From positions 248,001 to 312,000 of the forward strand of contig JACKLJ010000002.1 in NCBI GenBank assembly GCA_024235955.1: a stretch of DNA of 64,000 bases, in the 5' to 3' direction. This stretch comes from Burkholderiaceae bacterium (GTDB lineage: Bacteria > Pseudomonadota > Gammaproteobacteria > Burkholderiales > Burkholderiaceae_C). The notes under the pieces were generated by a model. It did not search any database, was not told the origin of the DNA, and was given only the letters and a program-made list of their open reading frames with translations. The position numbers and the translations under genes are program-made. This document shows, piece after piece, positions 1 through 8,627 of the stretch (its first letter is position 1; every line of letters starts with the position of its first letter).

Positions 1-1319
1 TCGCGGCCCAGCGCGGTGCACGCGTGGCCCTGGTGGAAAGCGGCCGCATGGGCGGCACCTGCGTGAACGTGGGCTGCATCCCGAAGAAGCTCTACAGCTA
101 CGCCGCTCACTACGCCGAGGCTTTCGAGGAAAGCCTCGGCTTTGGCTGGCAGCTGCCCGGCGCGCCGGTGCTGGACTGGGAAGCCCTGAAAAGCGCCCGC
201 GCCAAGGAGATCAGCCGCCTGAACGGCATCTACGAAGGCCTGATGACCGGCGCCAAGGTGGAGCGCCTGTCCGGCCACGGCAGGCTGGTGGACGCGCACA
301 CCGTCGAAGTGGCGGCGCCCGCCGCGGGCACCACGCGCCACACCGCGCGCCACATCCTCATCGCCACCGGCGGCAAGCCCTTCGTGCCCGATTTCCCGGG
401 GCGCGAGCTGGTGGTCACCTCGGACGACATGTTCGACCTGCCGGTGTTCCCGCGCCGGCTGGTGGTGGTGGGCGGCGGCTACATCGGCTGCGAGATGGCG
501 AGCATCTTCCACGGTCTGGGCGCCGAGGTGTCGCTGGTCTACCGCGGCGAGCAGATCCTGCGCGGCTTCGACGATGAGGTGCGCGAGTTCACCGCCGCCC
601 AGATGCGCCAGCACGGGGTGGACATCCGCCTGAGCACCGACATCGAGCGCGTGGAGGCGCAAGGCGGCGCACGCCGCGTGCACCTGAAGGGCGGCACCAC
701 GCTGGACGCCGACGTGGTGCTTTACGCCACCGGCCGGTTGCCCCATGTCGAGGGTCTGGGCTTGTCGGCGCTGGGCGTGCGCACGGGCTGGAACGGCGCC
801 ATCGAGGTGGACGACCACTTCGCCACCAGCGTGCCCGGCGTGTACGCGCTGGGCGACGTGGTGGGCCGGCTGGAGCTCACGCCGGTGGCGCTGGCCGAGG
901 GCATGGCGCTGGTCGATCACCTGTTCGGCCCGGCGCCCGGCGAGGTGCGGCGCAGGGTGGATTACGACAACATCCCCACCGCCGTGTTCACCCACCCGCC
1001 CATCGGCACCGTGGGCCTCACCGAGGCGCAGGCGCGCGAGCGCCACGGCGCCATCCGTGTGTACCGCAGCGATTTCAAGCCGCTCAAGCACACGCTGTCC
1101 GGCAGCGCCGAGCGCACCCTGGCCAAACTGATCGTCGACGACGCCAGCGACGCCGTGGTCGGGCTGCACATGGTGGGCCCGGACGCCGGCGAGATCGTGC
1201 AGGGCTTCGCCGTGGCCGTGCGCTGCGGCCTGACCAAGGCGCAGTTCGACGCCACCATCGGCATCCACCCCACCAGCGCGGAAGAGTTCGTCACGCTGCG
1301 CCAGGTGACGCGCACCTGA
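1..1319 (+). CDS. gor: Glutathione-disulfide reductase, 5' end outside window
   Basis: This is a FAD- and NADPH-dependent enzyme that reduces oxidised glutathione in the cytoplasm. The reading frame is already open at base 3, so the N-terminal FAD-binding residues lie upstream and the product is incomplete. Visible hallmarks are the redox-active disulfide motif GGTCVNVGCIPKK, a second nucleotide-binding fold around GGGYIGCEMA, and two arginines after it (YRGEQILRGFD) that in the family select NADPH over NADH. The C-terminal HPTSAEE motif supplies the catalytic His/Glu pair. These separate it from lipoamide dehydrogenase and mercuric reductase. An interspersed repeat follows the stop codon. 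Confidence 0.93.
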   Translation, partial: AAQRGARVALVESGRMGGTCVNVGCIPKKLYSYAAHYAEAFEESLGFGWQLPGAPVLDWEALKSARAKEISRLNGIYEGLMTGAKVERLSGHGRLVDAHTVEVAAPAAGTTRHTARHILIATGGKPFVPDFPGRELVVTSDDMFDLPVFPRRLVVVGGGYIGCEMASIFHGLGAEVSLVYRGEQILRGFDDEVREFTAAQMRQHGVDIRLSTDIERVEAQGGARRVHLKGGTTLDADVVLYATGRLPHVEGLGLSALGVRTGWNGAIEVDDHFATSVPGVYALGDVVGRLELTPVALAEGMALVDHLFGPAPGEVRRRVDYDNIPTAVFTHPPIGTVGLTEAQARERHGAIRVYRSDFKPLKHTLSGSAERTLAKLIVDDASDAVVGLHMVGPDAGEIVQGFAVAVRCGLTKAQFDATIGIHPTSAEEFVTLRQVTRT

Positions 1320-1340
1320 GCCCGCAGGCAGCCAGCTGAA

Positions 1341-1396
1341 CTACTGTTTTCATAGCTGCCTGCGCCCGCCACGAAAGGGCTGGAGGCCCAAAACGT
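1341..1396 (+). repeat. Interspersed repeat copy 1 (intergenic)
   Basis: This is a near-consensus copy of the family with core AGCTGCCTGCGCCCG, a short gap, then AAGGGCTGGAGGCC. It lies between the convergent gor and dedA genes. A GCAGGCAGC at 1324-1332 is the reverse complement of GCTGCCTGC inside the repeat, so the transcript after gor could fold into a stem, but there is no T-tract. Confidence 0.85.
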
Positions 1397-1437
1397 TCCA
1401 AAAATCATAGGCGCGCCACTCCGGCCGCCCGAGGCCC

Positions 1438-2001
1438 TCACGGCCTGCTGTGCCGGCGCCAGAGCCGCCAGCCGCCCCAGAGCAGCATGGCCAGCACCAG
1501 CCCCGCAGCCAGCCACTGCTCGATGTGCCGCAGATGGCCCAGCATGGCCTCGGCCGCATGGCCGAACAGCCAGCCGGCGCCCGCCACCAGCACCGCCCAG
1601 ACCACCGCGCCGATCAGGTTGAACAGCACGAAGCGCGGCCACGGCAGCGCCGTCGTGCCCAGCAGCACCGGCCCGGCGATGCGCATGCCGTACATGAAGC
1701 GCACCCCCACCACCACCCACGAACCCCAGCGCTCCAGTTCGTCGTCGAGGCGCTGGCGGTAGCGGTTCATGTGCGGCCAGCGCGCCAGCACCGCCGCCCC
1801 GTGCCGCCGCCCGAGCCAGAAGAAGGCCATGTCCGACGCCGCGCCCATGGCCGCCCCCAGCGCCATCACCAGCGGCAGGTTCAGGTAGCCCTGCTTGGCC
1901 GCGAAGCCCGCCAGCACCAGCAGCGTCTCGCCCTCCAGCAGGCAGCCCACCACCACGGCCCAGTAGCCGTAGTGGGTGACGAAGTCGGAGAGGTGGTTCA
2001 T
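1438..2001 (-). CDS. DedA-family integral membrane protein
   Basis: This 187-residue polytopic inner-membrane protein belongs to the DedA/VTT superfamily, whose members include undecaprenyl-phosphate and other phospholipid translocases. The N-terminal re-entrant region carries the conserved acidic residue (LLEGETLLVLAGFAAKQG). The second conserved stretch, VGVRFMYGMRIAGP, holds the arginines typical of the family. Three or four hydrophobic segments follow to a basic C-terminus. It is short but complete. It converges with gor and is divergent from the FMN dehydrogenase at 2067, with only 65 bp between the two starts. Substrate cannot be told from sequence. Confidence 0.88.
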   Translation of the reverse strand: MNHLSDFVTHYGYWAVVVGCLLEGETLLVLAGFAAKQGYLNLPLVMALGAAMGAASDMAFFWLGRRHGAAVLARWPHMNRYRQRLDDELERWGSWVVVGVRFMYGMRIAGPVLLGTTALPWPRFVLFNLIGAVVWAVLVAGAGWLFGHAAEAMLGHLRHIEQWLAAGLVLAMLLWGGWRLWRRHSRP

Positions 2002-2066
2002 GGTGCTGCCCGCAAGACGGTTGCCGCCCGCCAGGGCGTTACGATAGCGCCCTGCGAGGAGACACC

Positions 2067-3230
2067 ATGACCGACCTTTCCAAGATTACCTGCATCGAAG
2101 ACCTGCGCGTGCTGGCCAAGCGCCGCGTGCCGCGCATGTTCTACGACTACGCCGATTCCGGCAGCTGGACAGAGGGCACCTACCGCGCCAACGAGGCCGA
2201 CTTCCAGAAGATCCTGCTGCGCCAGCGCGTGGCCATCAACATGGAAGGCCGCTCCACCGCCACCACCATGATCGGCCAGCCGGTCAGCATGCCGGTGGCG
2301 CTGGCGCCCACCGGCCTCACCGGCATGCAGCACGCCGATGGCGAGATCGCCGCCGCGCGCGCGGCCAAGGCCTTCGGCGTGCCCTTCACGCTCTCGACCA
2401 TGAGCATCTGCTCGATCGAAGACGTGGCCCAGCACGCTGGCCCCGGCTTCTGGTTCCAGCTCTACGTGATGCGCGACCGCGACTTCATCGAGCGCCTGAT
2501 CGACCGCGCCAAGGCCGCCGGCTGCGGCGCTCTGGTGATCACGCTGGATCTGCAGATCCTCGGCCAGCGCCACAAGGACATCAAGAACGGCCTCTCCACC
2601 CCGCCCAAGCCCACGCTGGCCAACCTGATCAACCTGGCCACCAAGCCGCGCTGGATCATGGGCATGGCCGGCACGCCGCGCCGCCAGTTCGGCAACATCC
2701 ACGGCCACGTCAAGGGCGTGACCGACATGAGCAACCTGGGCGCCTGGACGGCCGACCAGTTCGACCCGCGCCTGAACTGGGGCGACGTCGAATGGATCAA
2801 GAACCGCTGGGGCGGCAAGGTCATCGTCAAGGGCATCATGGAACCCGAAGACGCGCGCCTGGCCGTGGACAGCGGCGCCGACGCGCTGGTCGTCAGCAAC
2901 CACGGCGGCCGGCAGCTTGATGGAGCGCCCAGCGCCATCGAAGCCCTGCCCGCCATCGTCGACGCCGTCGGCCAAAACATCGAGGTGCACATGGACAGCG
3001 GCATCCGCAGCGGCCAGGACGTGCTCAAGGCCTGGGCCCTGGGCGCCCGCGGCACCTACATCGGCCGCGCCTTCCTCTGGGGCCTGGGCGCCGCTGGCGA
3101 AGCCGGCGTGGCCAAGGCGCTGCAAATCATCCACAAGGAACTCGACCTCACCATGGCCTTCTGCGGCCACACCAGGATCGGCACGGTGGACAAGGGGATT
3201 CTGCGACCCGGCACTTACCCCATCGTCTGA
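2067..3230 (+). CDS. lldD: FMN-dependent alpha-hydroxy-acid dehydrogenase (L-lactate dehydrogenase type)
   Basis: This flavoprotein oxidises an L-2-hydroxy acid, probably L-lactate to pyruvate. It is 387 residues, the usual length for LldD and glycolate-oxidase relatives. The N-terminus has the family's FYDYADSGS motif. The FMN-binding lysine lies in VIVKGIMEPEDA, and the catalytic His/Arg motif is SNHGGRQLDGAPS. The C-terminal barrel strand SGIRSGQDVLKAWALGA binds the FMN phosphate. The start is supported by GAGGAG seven bases upstream. There is no membrane segment, so membrane association would be peripheral. Substrate could instead be another 2-hydroxy acid such as mandelate or glycolate. 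Confidence 0.88.
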   Translation: MTDLSKITCIEDLRVLAKRRVPRMFYDYADSGSWTEGTYRANEADFQKILLRQRVAINMEGRSTATTMIGQPVSMPVALAPTGLTGMQHADGEIAAARAAKAFGVPFTLSTMSICSIEDVAQHAGPGFWFQLYVMRDRDFIERLIDRAKAAGCGALVITLDLQILGQRHKDIKNGLSTPPKPTLANLINLATKPRWIMGMAGTPRRQFGNIHGHVKGVTDMSNLGAWTADQFDPRLNWGDVEWIKNRWGGKVIVKGIMEPEDARLAVDSGADALVVSNHGGRQLDGAPSAIEALPAIVDAVGQNIEVHMDSGIRSGQDVLKAWALGARGTYIGRAFLWGLGAAGEAGVAKALQIIHKELDLTMAFCGHTRIGTVDKGILRPGTYPIV

Positions 3231-3255
3231 AAAGCCACGGGGTAGCCCTCAGACG
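3224..3255. terminator. Possible hairpin at the convergent gene ends
   Basis: CGTCTGA (3224-3230) and TCAGACG (3249-3255) are perfect reverse complements and contain the stop codons of the two converging genes. The loop is 18 bases and there is no T-tract, so termination is only a possibility. Confidence 0.3.
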
Positions 3256-4652
3256 TCGCGGCGCCGACCCAGCGCCGCCACACCCGCCAGGCACCCCAGC
3301 GCCGTCAGCAACAGACCCCACCATCCAAGCGCGGGCACTGGCGTTGCCTGCACGGGCGTGGGCGCCGCGCAGGTCGCCGTGGTCACCTCCAGGGACCACG
3401 AATCCAGCGTGCCCGTGTCACCGGCCAGATCGTCCGTGATGGACAAAGTCCAGTTCCCGTTGGGGTTCTCCCCCATGAAGGCGCTCAACGCCCCTTCCGG
3501 TACGAGCGGCGTGGCCGTCACGAGGTTCACATAGGCCTGATCGGTCACCAGGCCATCGTTGGTGGTGTAGGGCACCTGCCCTCCCGGATTGGCCTTGTCG
3601 AACCACAGCGTCCCGTTGAAAACGTTGTCATTGGAGCCGCCGTTGTCGGTGGTCAACGTCACCACGGTTCCTGACGGTGACGTCAGCGTCATGTCGATAT
3701 CAGCCGCGAATGTGTGCCTGATCGCCGTCGTCACCCGAACCTCCTGGATGGCCAGGCCGCCGCCTGCCAGCGTCAGGCTGCTGGTCGCGGTCGCCAGATC
3801 CGCGATGGTCACTGGTGCGCTGCTGCTCACCGTCGTGGTCGCCGTCGTGGGTGCCGCCGGCAAAGTGGCGATGTCCAGGCTCCAGGAATCCAGCGAGCCT
3901 CCATCGCCCGCGAGATCGTCGCTGACGGTGATGGTCCAGGTGCCGTTGGGGTTCTCACCCACAAAAGCGCCAAGTGCCTCCTCGGGCACGAGAGCGGGTG
4001 CCACGACAAGGTTGGTGTAGACGTAGTCCGTCACCAGCGAAGGTGCGCTGTCGTCCCAGAGCGTGCCGTTGAACACGTTGTCGTTGCTGCCACCATTGTC
4101 GGTGGTCAGCGTCACCACGGTACCGGACGGCGAGGTGATGGTGATGTCCAGATCGGCCGCAAAGGTATGTTGGATGAAAGTACGCACGTCGACGTCCCAG
4201 ATCCACGGACCAGCGCCGCTGACCACGATGGTGGAAGTCACCACACCAGGTCCGGTGGGAATGGCCACCGGCGTCGATTGTGTGTAGGTGCCCGAACTGA
4301 CGTTGCACATGGGCGGTACCGCGGGTACCTGTCTGCGCTGCTCGCGCCCCACGGCCCGTGCCTGCTGGCGCTGCTCGCTCTGCAGCGCCCGCGCGGGGTC
4401 GTCTCCGCCCATCAACTGACTCAGCCGGTCGTATTCGCCGCGTGCAGTTTCATACTGCGTTCGAGCCACTGGGCTGGTCGAGATCTGGGGCTTCAGTGAA
4501 GCCATCTGGCCGGCCAGCACCAGCATCTGGGCGTAGGTTTGATCCTTGTCGACCGCTGCCAAAGCCACCGTGGCAACAGCCGCCAGACCCACTGCCAGCA
4601 CCGCCAGAACACGGCGAGTTGCGCCGCGCGCAGCGCACCAGAATGCTTTCAT
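3249..4652 (-). CDS. Exported protein with two P domains and an IPTL-CTERM-like sorting tail
   Basis: This 467-residue protein is predicted to be secreted and then processed at the C-terminus. The start at 4652 is chosen because AAGGAGG sits seven bases upstream; an ATG seven codons earlier lacks this. A signal peptide covers about residues 1-33. A Gln/Arg-rich helical stretch follows. Two copies of the proprotein-convertase P domain come next, each with HTFAAD, TSPSGT and SDDLAGD-type motifs. The two copies share the run TLTTDNGGSNDNVFNGTLW exactly, which points to recent duplication or gene conversion. The tail (PVPALGWWGLLL, hydrophobic run, GRRR) fits the IPTL-CTERM signal for an exosortase of the XrtH type. 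No catalytic subtilisin domain is present, so it is likely structural or adhesive. Confidence 0.8.
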   Translation of the reverse strand: MKAFWCAARGATRRVLAVLAVGLAAVATVALAAVDKDQTYAQMLVLAGQMASLKPQISTSPVARTQYETARGEYDRLSQLMGGDDPARALQSEQRQQARAVGREQRRQVPAVPPMCNVSSGTYTQSTPVAIPTGPGVVTSTIVVSGAGPWIWDVDVRTFIQHTFAADLDITITSPSGTVVTLTTDNGGSNDNVFNGTLWDDSAPSLVTDYVYTNLVVAPALVPEEALGAFVGENPNGTWTITVSDDLAGDGGSLDSWSLDIATLPAAPTTATTTVSSSAPVTIADLATATSSLTLAGGGLAIQEVRVTTAIRHTFAADIDMTLTSPSGTVVTLTTDNGGSNDNVFNGTLWFDKANPGGQVPYTTNDGLVTDQAYVNLVTATPLVPEGALSAFMGENPNGNWTLSITDDLAGDTGTLDSWSLEVTTATCAAPTPVQATPVPALGWWGLLLTALGCLAGVAALGRRRDV

Positions 4653-4720
4653 GGACACCCTCCTTTTGGGCATCCGGCCTGAATCCCCATCAGCGCCCTG
4701 AAGATGCGTGGCCAGAATTT

Positions 4721-4784
4721 TTACATCATGTAACCAAAAGCATTATTACCTCACCGATGGCTGGTTGCCAATAGGCCATCGGTG
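4721..4784. promoter_or_regulatory. Two dyads upstream of the P-domain gene
   Basis: The AT-rich stretch upstream of the P-domain gene contains a perfect dyad TTACATCATGTAA (4721-4733) and a strong inverted repeat CACCGATGG / CCATCGGTG (4752-4760 and 4776-4784). The first looks like an operator. The second may end transcription of the methyltransferase-like gene or be a second binding site. No convincing -35/-10 pair was found. Confidence 0.5.
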
Positions 4785-4823
4785 GTAGGGGTGCCTAGCT
4801 CTGCCCCAGTTATTCCAGGGGGC

Positions 4824-5300
4824 TCAAACCCACCTTCGCACCCGCCCCGCATACCGCGTGTAATGCTCCCCGAAGCGCTCGCGCAGGATGCGCTCCTCGG
4901 GCCTGATCTGGAGCTTGTTGAGCAGCAGCACCGACAGCGGCAGCACCCCAAAGGGCGCGGCGTTGCCCAGCCACACGGCCCAACCGAGCAGCACCAGCAG
5001 CATGCCCAGGTACATGGGGTTGCGGGTGACGCGGTAGATGCCGGTGGTCACCAGGGCGCTGGCGCGCGCGGGATCGAGCGGGTTGAAGGTGGTGCGGGCG
5101 CGGCTGAACTCGACCAGACCCGCCAGCGCGATCGCGCCGCCGGCCAGCGCCAGCCCCAGCGCGGCCCCCAGGCCGAAAGGCCAGGCGCCGCGCGGCCAGA
5201 GCTGCAGTGCTGGCAGCGCCCCGGCCAGCCACCACATCAGCCCGGCGCAGGCCGCGTCGATGACGGGCGGCGGCAGCTTGTGTTCGTACCAGCGCGTCAT
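4824..5300 (-). CDS. Isoprenylcysteine carboxyl methyltransferase-like membrane protein
   Basis: This 158-residue polytopic membrane protein belongs to the PEMT/ICMT fold family (methyltransferases that bind S-adenosylmethionine at the membrane interface). The signature is GIYRVTRNPMYLGMLLVLLG followed by the C-terminal EERILRERFGEHYTRY, a Glu-rich motif conserved in bacterial members. About four transmembrane helices are visible. The bacterial substrate is generally unknown. The stop lies 171 bp before the P-domain gene, and a copy of the interspersed repeat begins immediately upstream of the start codon. Confidence 0.82.
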   Translation of the reverse strand: MTRWYEHKLPPPVIDAACAGLMWWLAGALPALQLWPRGAWPFGLGAALGLALAGGAIALAGLVEFSRARTTFNPLDPARASALVTTGIYRVTRNPMYLGMLLVLLGWAVWLGNAAPFGVLPLSVLLLNKLQIRPEERILRERFGEHYTRYAGRVRRWV

Positions 5301-5352
5301 GCTACGTTTTCTCTAGCTGCCTGCGCCCGTCCAACAAGGCCCAACGCCCTAT
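5301..5352 (+). repeat. Interspersed repeat copy 2 (diverged)
   Basis: The element keeps TAGCTGCCTGCGCCCG but its second half (AACAAGGCCCAACGCC) has decayed. It fills the whole gap between the DUF349 stop and the methyltransferase start. Confidence 0.7.
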
Positions 5353-8300
5353 TTACTTGCGCATCAGCACCTTGAGCGCGCTCTGCAGCCGGCGCGCGGC
5401 GGCGTCGCTGTGGGGGCTGGCGAGCACCTTGGCGGCGTCGTCGGTCCAGGTTTCGCGCGGGCCGGCTTCGTTGCGGCGGGTCAGCAGCTGCAGCTGCAGC
5501 GCGCGGCGCGCGTCGAGCTGGTCGGCGGGCGTGGGCACCTCGGCGGCCATTTCCAGGCGCAGCAGGGCTTCGCCGGCGTCGCCCTTGGGTGCGGTGCCCA
5601 GCGCCTGCGTCCAGGTGCCGCGCACGCCGCCGGTGACGGCGCGGCCCAGCTCCTGCGCGCTCGGCACCTGCTCGGGCTGGCGCTCGGCCCAGGCGCCCAT
5701 GAGCTGCGTCAGCGTCTCGCCGTGCGCCTGCGCGGCCAGTTTCTTGAGGGCGGCCTGCGCGTGTTCCACCGCGTCGCGCTGGGCGCGGAAGGCAGCGTCA
5801 CCCAGGCGCGGGCCGCGCGGCGCGCGGTCGTCGCGGCCAAAACGATCACCTGAACGGTCGCCACCCGGCCGGTCGCCGAAGCGGCCGCCGCGGTCACCAC
5901 GATCACCCCCGCGGCCGGGACCGCCAGGGGCGCCGCGTCGATCGCCGCCGGGGCCACCGCGCGCATCGCGCCGGTCGCCGGGGCGGCCGCCACGGCCTGC
6001 CGGCCCGGCGGGCGCGTCTTTCTTGAGGCCCGGCCGGTCGTCGCCGCGCACGGCAACCACGCGCTTGGGTGCAGCCGGTGCCGGCGCGGCGGCCGCGGGC
6101 TCTGCTGCTGCGGCGCCCTCGCCTTCAGCAGCCGGTGCGGCTTCGGTGGGCTCGGCGGCTTCGCCAGCGGTACCTGCTGCAAGCTCGGCGGGCGCCTCGG
6201 ACGCTCCTGATTCCGTAGCTGCCTGCGCCTCCTGTGCAAGGGCTGGCGCCTGATTTTCCTTGGAATCGGCAGCAGCCTGCGCGGCGGCTGCCTGGCCGCG
6301 CGTGGCGGCTTCCAGCGCGGCCATGGCGGCGCGGATCTGCTGCGCGTCGCCGCTGGCGTTGGCGGCTTCCAGGGCCTTGGCGGCGTCCAGCACGGCCTTG
6401 TCGTGCGCGCTCATGGCGGCGCGCTGTTGTTCGCGCTCGGCGCCCTTGCGGTTGAAAGCGTCGTCGATGGGCTTGCGGAAGGCGTCCCACAGCTTCTGTT
6501 CGTGCTTGCGGTCCAGCGGCACGGCCTGGGCTTCCGCCTGCCAGCGCGCCTGCAGATCCTTCACGGCGTCGACGCGCAACTGCGGCGCGGCGCCCAACTG
6601 CTCGGCCTCGGCGATCAGCGCGCGGCGGCGCTCGGTGCTGGCCTTCTGGGCGCTTTCCAGCGGCAGCGCGGCGGCATGGATGGCGGCCTTCCAGCGCGGC
6701 TGCAGCTCGCCAAACAGCTTTTCGCTTATGTGCCCGGCGGCGCGCCAGCGCTCGGAGAACTGGCGCACCTGGCGGTTCAGCGCCTTCCAGTCGGTGCCGT
6801 CACCCGCCTGCGCATGGGCCGCGGCAAAAGCCTCGACCTCGGCGATCAGCGCCTCACGGTGGGCACGGTGCTCGGCGGCTTCGGCGCGCACCTTGCCCAG
6901 CCATTCGTCGACGAACTTGTGCGCGGTGTTCAGCGCGCGGTCGAAGCGCTTCCAGAGCGCGTGGTTGGGCGCGCCGCCCTGGTCGGCGGTCTTCCACTCG
7001 TCGCGCAGCTTGCGGATGGTTTCCTGCAGCTTGCGGCCACCCATGGCGGGGGCCCATTCCTCGTCGTCGGCCAATGCGGGGCGGGCGACGGCGGGCGCGG
7101 CCAGGGGTTCGGCGGCAGCAGTGTCTTCGGTTTGCGGCGCGGTGGCTTCAGCCGATTCGGCAGTCTCGCCGGCTTCGGCGGGTGCGGGTTCGGCGGCCGG
7201 CGCGGGTGCCTCGGGCGCGGCCTCGGCAGCCGGCGTTTCAGCATCTTTCGAGCCGCCAGCCGGCTCGCCACCGGCGGCGGCAGCTTCACTTTCCGTAGCA
7301 GCAGCAGATTCGGCGGCTGCTTCGCCGGTGGCCTCCGACGGCTGCTTCCTGCGCTTGACCAGCAGCGCCTCGGCCCGGGCCACCAGCTCCTGGCGGACCT
7401 TGTCAGCGCTCCAGCGCTGCCAGCCTTCCAGCTCGCCGGCGGAGACCAGCGCGGCGTGCACGCGGGCTTCCAGCGCGTCGTCGATCAGGCGGCCGTGGGT
7501 CTTGAGCGACTGGCGCAGCGCGTTGGTGGCGCTGTGCATGTTCTTGGTGTGGCCGCTGGCCACGGCCTGCTCCAGCAGCATGGTGCCGGCTTCCACGGCC
7601 TTCTGGGCGGCGGCGCGCTGCTCCGGGTCGACCTTGGGCTTGGCGGGTTTCTCGGGCTCGGCCACCGGTTCGCCGCGGGCGGCGCGCAGTTCGTCGGCCC
7701 AGACGGGCACGGGCGGCAGCGGCGCGGCGGCGTCCTGCGCGGCGGCTCGGGTCTGCGCCAGCGCGGCGGTGAAGGCGTCCCACACGGCGGCGAGCTGGGT
7801 CTGCGCGGCTTCCAGCTGCGGCGGGTAGCGCATGTCCACGCTGGCCCAGTGCGGATCGGCCTGCAGGGCGGTGGCCTGGGTGCGCCAGTGGGCCACGTCG
7901 GCTTCCAGGCCGGCGTGCTGGGCCTCGGCGTCGGCCCAGGGCTTGGTGGAGAGCAGTTCGATGCGCTGGGCCAGCAGCACGGCGGCCTCGCGCTGCACCA
8001 GCAGGCGCTGCTGCGTGTCTTCAACAGCCTTGACGCGCTCGGCCAGGCTGGCGCGCAGCGAGGCCAGCGGCTCGCGCGACAGCGGCGCGCCGGCGCGGGC
8101 GGCGTCGCGCTGCCAGGCCAGCGCGTCGGCGATATTCAGGCGCGCGGCCTGCAGCAGCGCGTCGCCCTTCTCGGCCCACTCGTGCGCCACGGCGTCCTGC
8201 TGGCTGGCGCGCTTGATCTCGTCGAGCTTCTCGCGCAGCGGCTTGGCCGCGCCCTTGTCCTTGGCGGAGAGTTCCTTGAACACCTCCTGCATCTGCTCCT

Positions 8301-8472
8301 GCGTGGGCTCGCTGGCGAGCCAGTCGCGCAGGCGCTGGGCGCGCTCGCCCGAGGTGGCGGCAGAGAACACGCCGCCCGTGAGCGCATCGAGCGGGTGCGC
8401 GGGGGCCGGCGCCGGCGCGGCGGGAGCGTTGGCGGACGGATCGTCCTTGGCGTCGCGGGAGAAGGGAAACAT
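5353..8472 (-). CDS. DUF349-domain protein with RGG-like tract
   Basis: This large (1039 residues) soluble protein is built of repeated helical DUF349 units of unknown biochemical function. The start at 8472 (MFPFSRDAKDD) is preferred; the frame stays open 33 codons further but has no coding character. Trp-rich DUF349 units (for example WKRFDRALNTAHKFVDEW) lie roughly between residues 500 and 720. An Ala/Glu/Pro linker separates the halves, and residues about 805-890 form an Arg-Gly-Asp-rich tract (GGPGRGGDRGDRGGRFGDR) resembling eukaryotic RGG-box RNA-binding regions. One clear copy and one decayed copy of the interspersed repeat are translated inside the linkers. The gap 8473-8627 upstream holds nothing recognisable. 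RNA or ribosome binding is inference from the RGG tract only. Confidence 0.82.
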   Translation of the reverse strand: MFPFSRDAKDDPSANAPAAPAPAPAHPLDALTGGVFSAATSGERAQRLRDWLASEPTQEQMQEVFKELSAKDKGAAKPLREKLDEIKRASQQDAVAHEWAEKGDALLQAARLNIADALAWQRDAARAGAPLSREPLASLRASLAERVKAVEDTQQRLLVQREAAVLLAQRIELLSTKPWADAEAQHAGLEADVAHWRTQATALQADPHWASVDMRYPPQLEAAQTQLAAVWDAFTAALAQTRAAAQDAAAPLPPVPVWADELRAARGEPVAEPEKPAKPKVDPEQRAAAQKAVEAGTMLLEQAVASGHTKNMHSATNALRQSLKTHGRLIDDALEARVHAALVSAGELEGWQRWSADKVRQELVARAEALLVKRRKQPSEATGEAAAESAAATESEAAAAGGEPAGGSKDAETPAAEAAPEAPAPAAEPAPAEAGETAESAEATAPQTEDTAAAEPLAAPAVARPALADDEEWAPAMGGRKLQETIRKLRDEWKTADQGGAPNHALWKRFDRALNTAHKFVDEWLGKVRAEAAEHRAHREALIAEVEAFAAAHAQAGDGTDWKALNRQVRQFSERWRAAGHISEKLFGELQPRWKAAIHAAALPLESAQKASTERRRALIAEAEQLGAAPQLRVDAVKDLQARWQAEAQAVPLDRKHEQKLWDAFRKPIDDAFNRKGAEREQQRAAMSAHDKAVLDAAKALEAANASGDAQQIRAAMAALEAATRGQAAAAQAAADSKENQAPALAQEAQAATESGASEAPAELAAGTAGEAAEPTEAAPAAEGEGAAAAEPAAAAPAPAAPKRVVAVRGDDRPGLKKDAPAGPAGRGGRPGDRRDARGGPGGDRRGAPGGPGRGGDRGDRGGRFGDRPGGDRSGDRFGRDDRAPRGPRLGDAAFRAQRDAVEHAQAALKKLAAQAHGETLTQLMGAWAERQPEQVPSAQELGRAVTGGVRGTWTQALGTAPKGDAGEALLRLEMAAEVPTPADQLDARRALQLQLLTRRNEAGPRETWTDDAAKVLASPHSDAAARRLQSALKVLMRK
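6203..6258 (+). repeat. Interspersed repeat copy 3, inside the DUF349 gene
   Basis: GTAGCTGCCTGCGCC, a gap and AAGGGCTGG are conserved. It is read by the gene in the antisense sense as QAPALAQEAQAATESGA (about residues 738-757). A homologous peptide occurs in MdtA from repeat copy 12. Confidence 0.8.
7237..7301 (-). repeat. Decayed interspersed repeat inside the DUF349 gene
   Basis: The pattern TCAGCATCTTTCGAGCCGCC, then GGCGGCAGCTTC resembles copy 5. The encoded peptide GGEPAGGSKDAETP aligns with GARQERAGGQKDAENP of copy 5, which supports common origin although the DNA is diverged. Confidence 0.5.
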
Positions 8473-8627
8473 GGTGAGAAGCTGAACTGCGTTCGGTGAT
8501 GGAAACAGACACAAGAGCCGCACGGCGGCGGCCAACCCTGTATTTTCGCCGGGATTGGCGCCCTTCCGCAAAAAAGCGCGCGCCTGGGCGACGCCTCAGG
8601 CAGCCCGCGCCGACGCGCGGTGGCCGC

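Noticed and set aside
6403..8499. A 698-codon plus-strand frame over the DUF349 gene
   Set aside because: It is Gly/Leu/Arg-rich without motifs and antisense to the DUF349 coding sequence.
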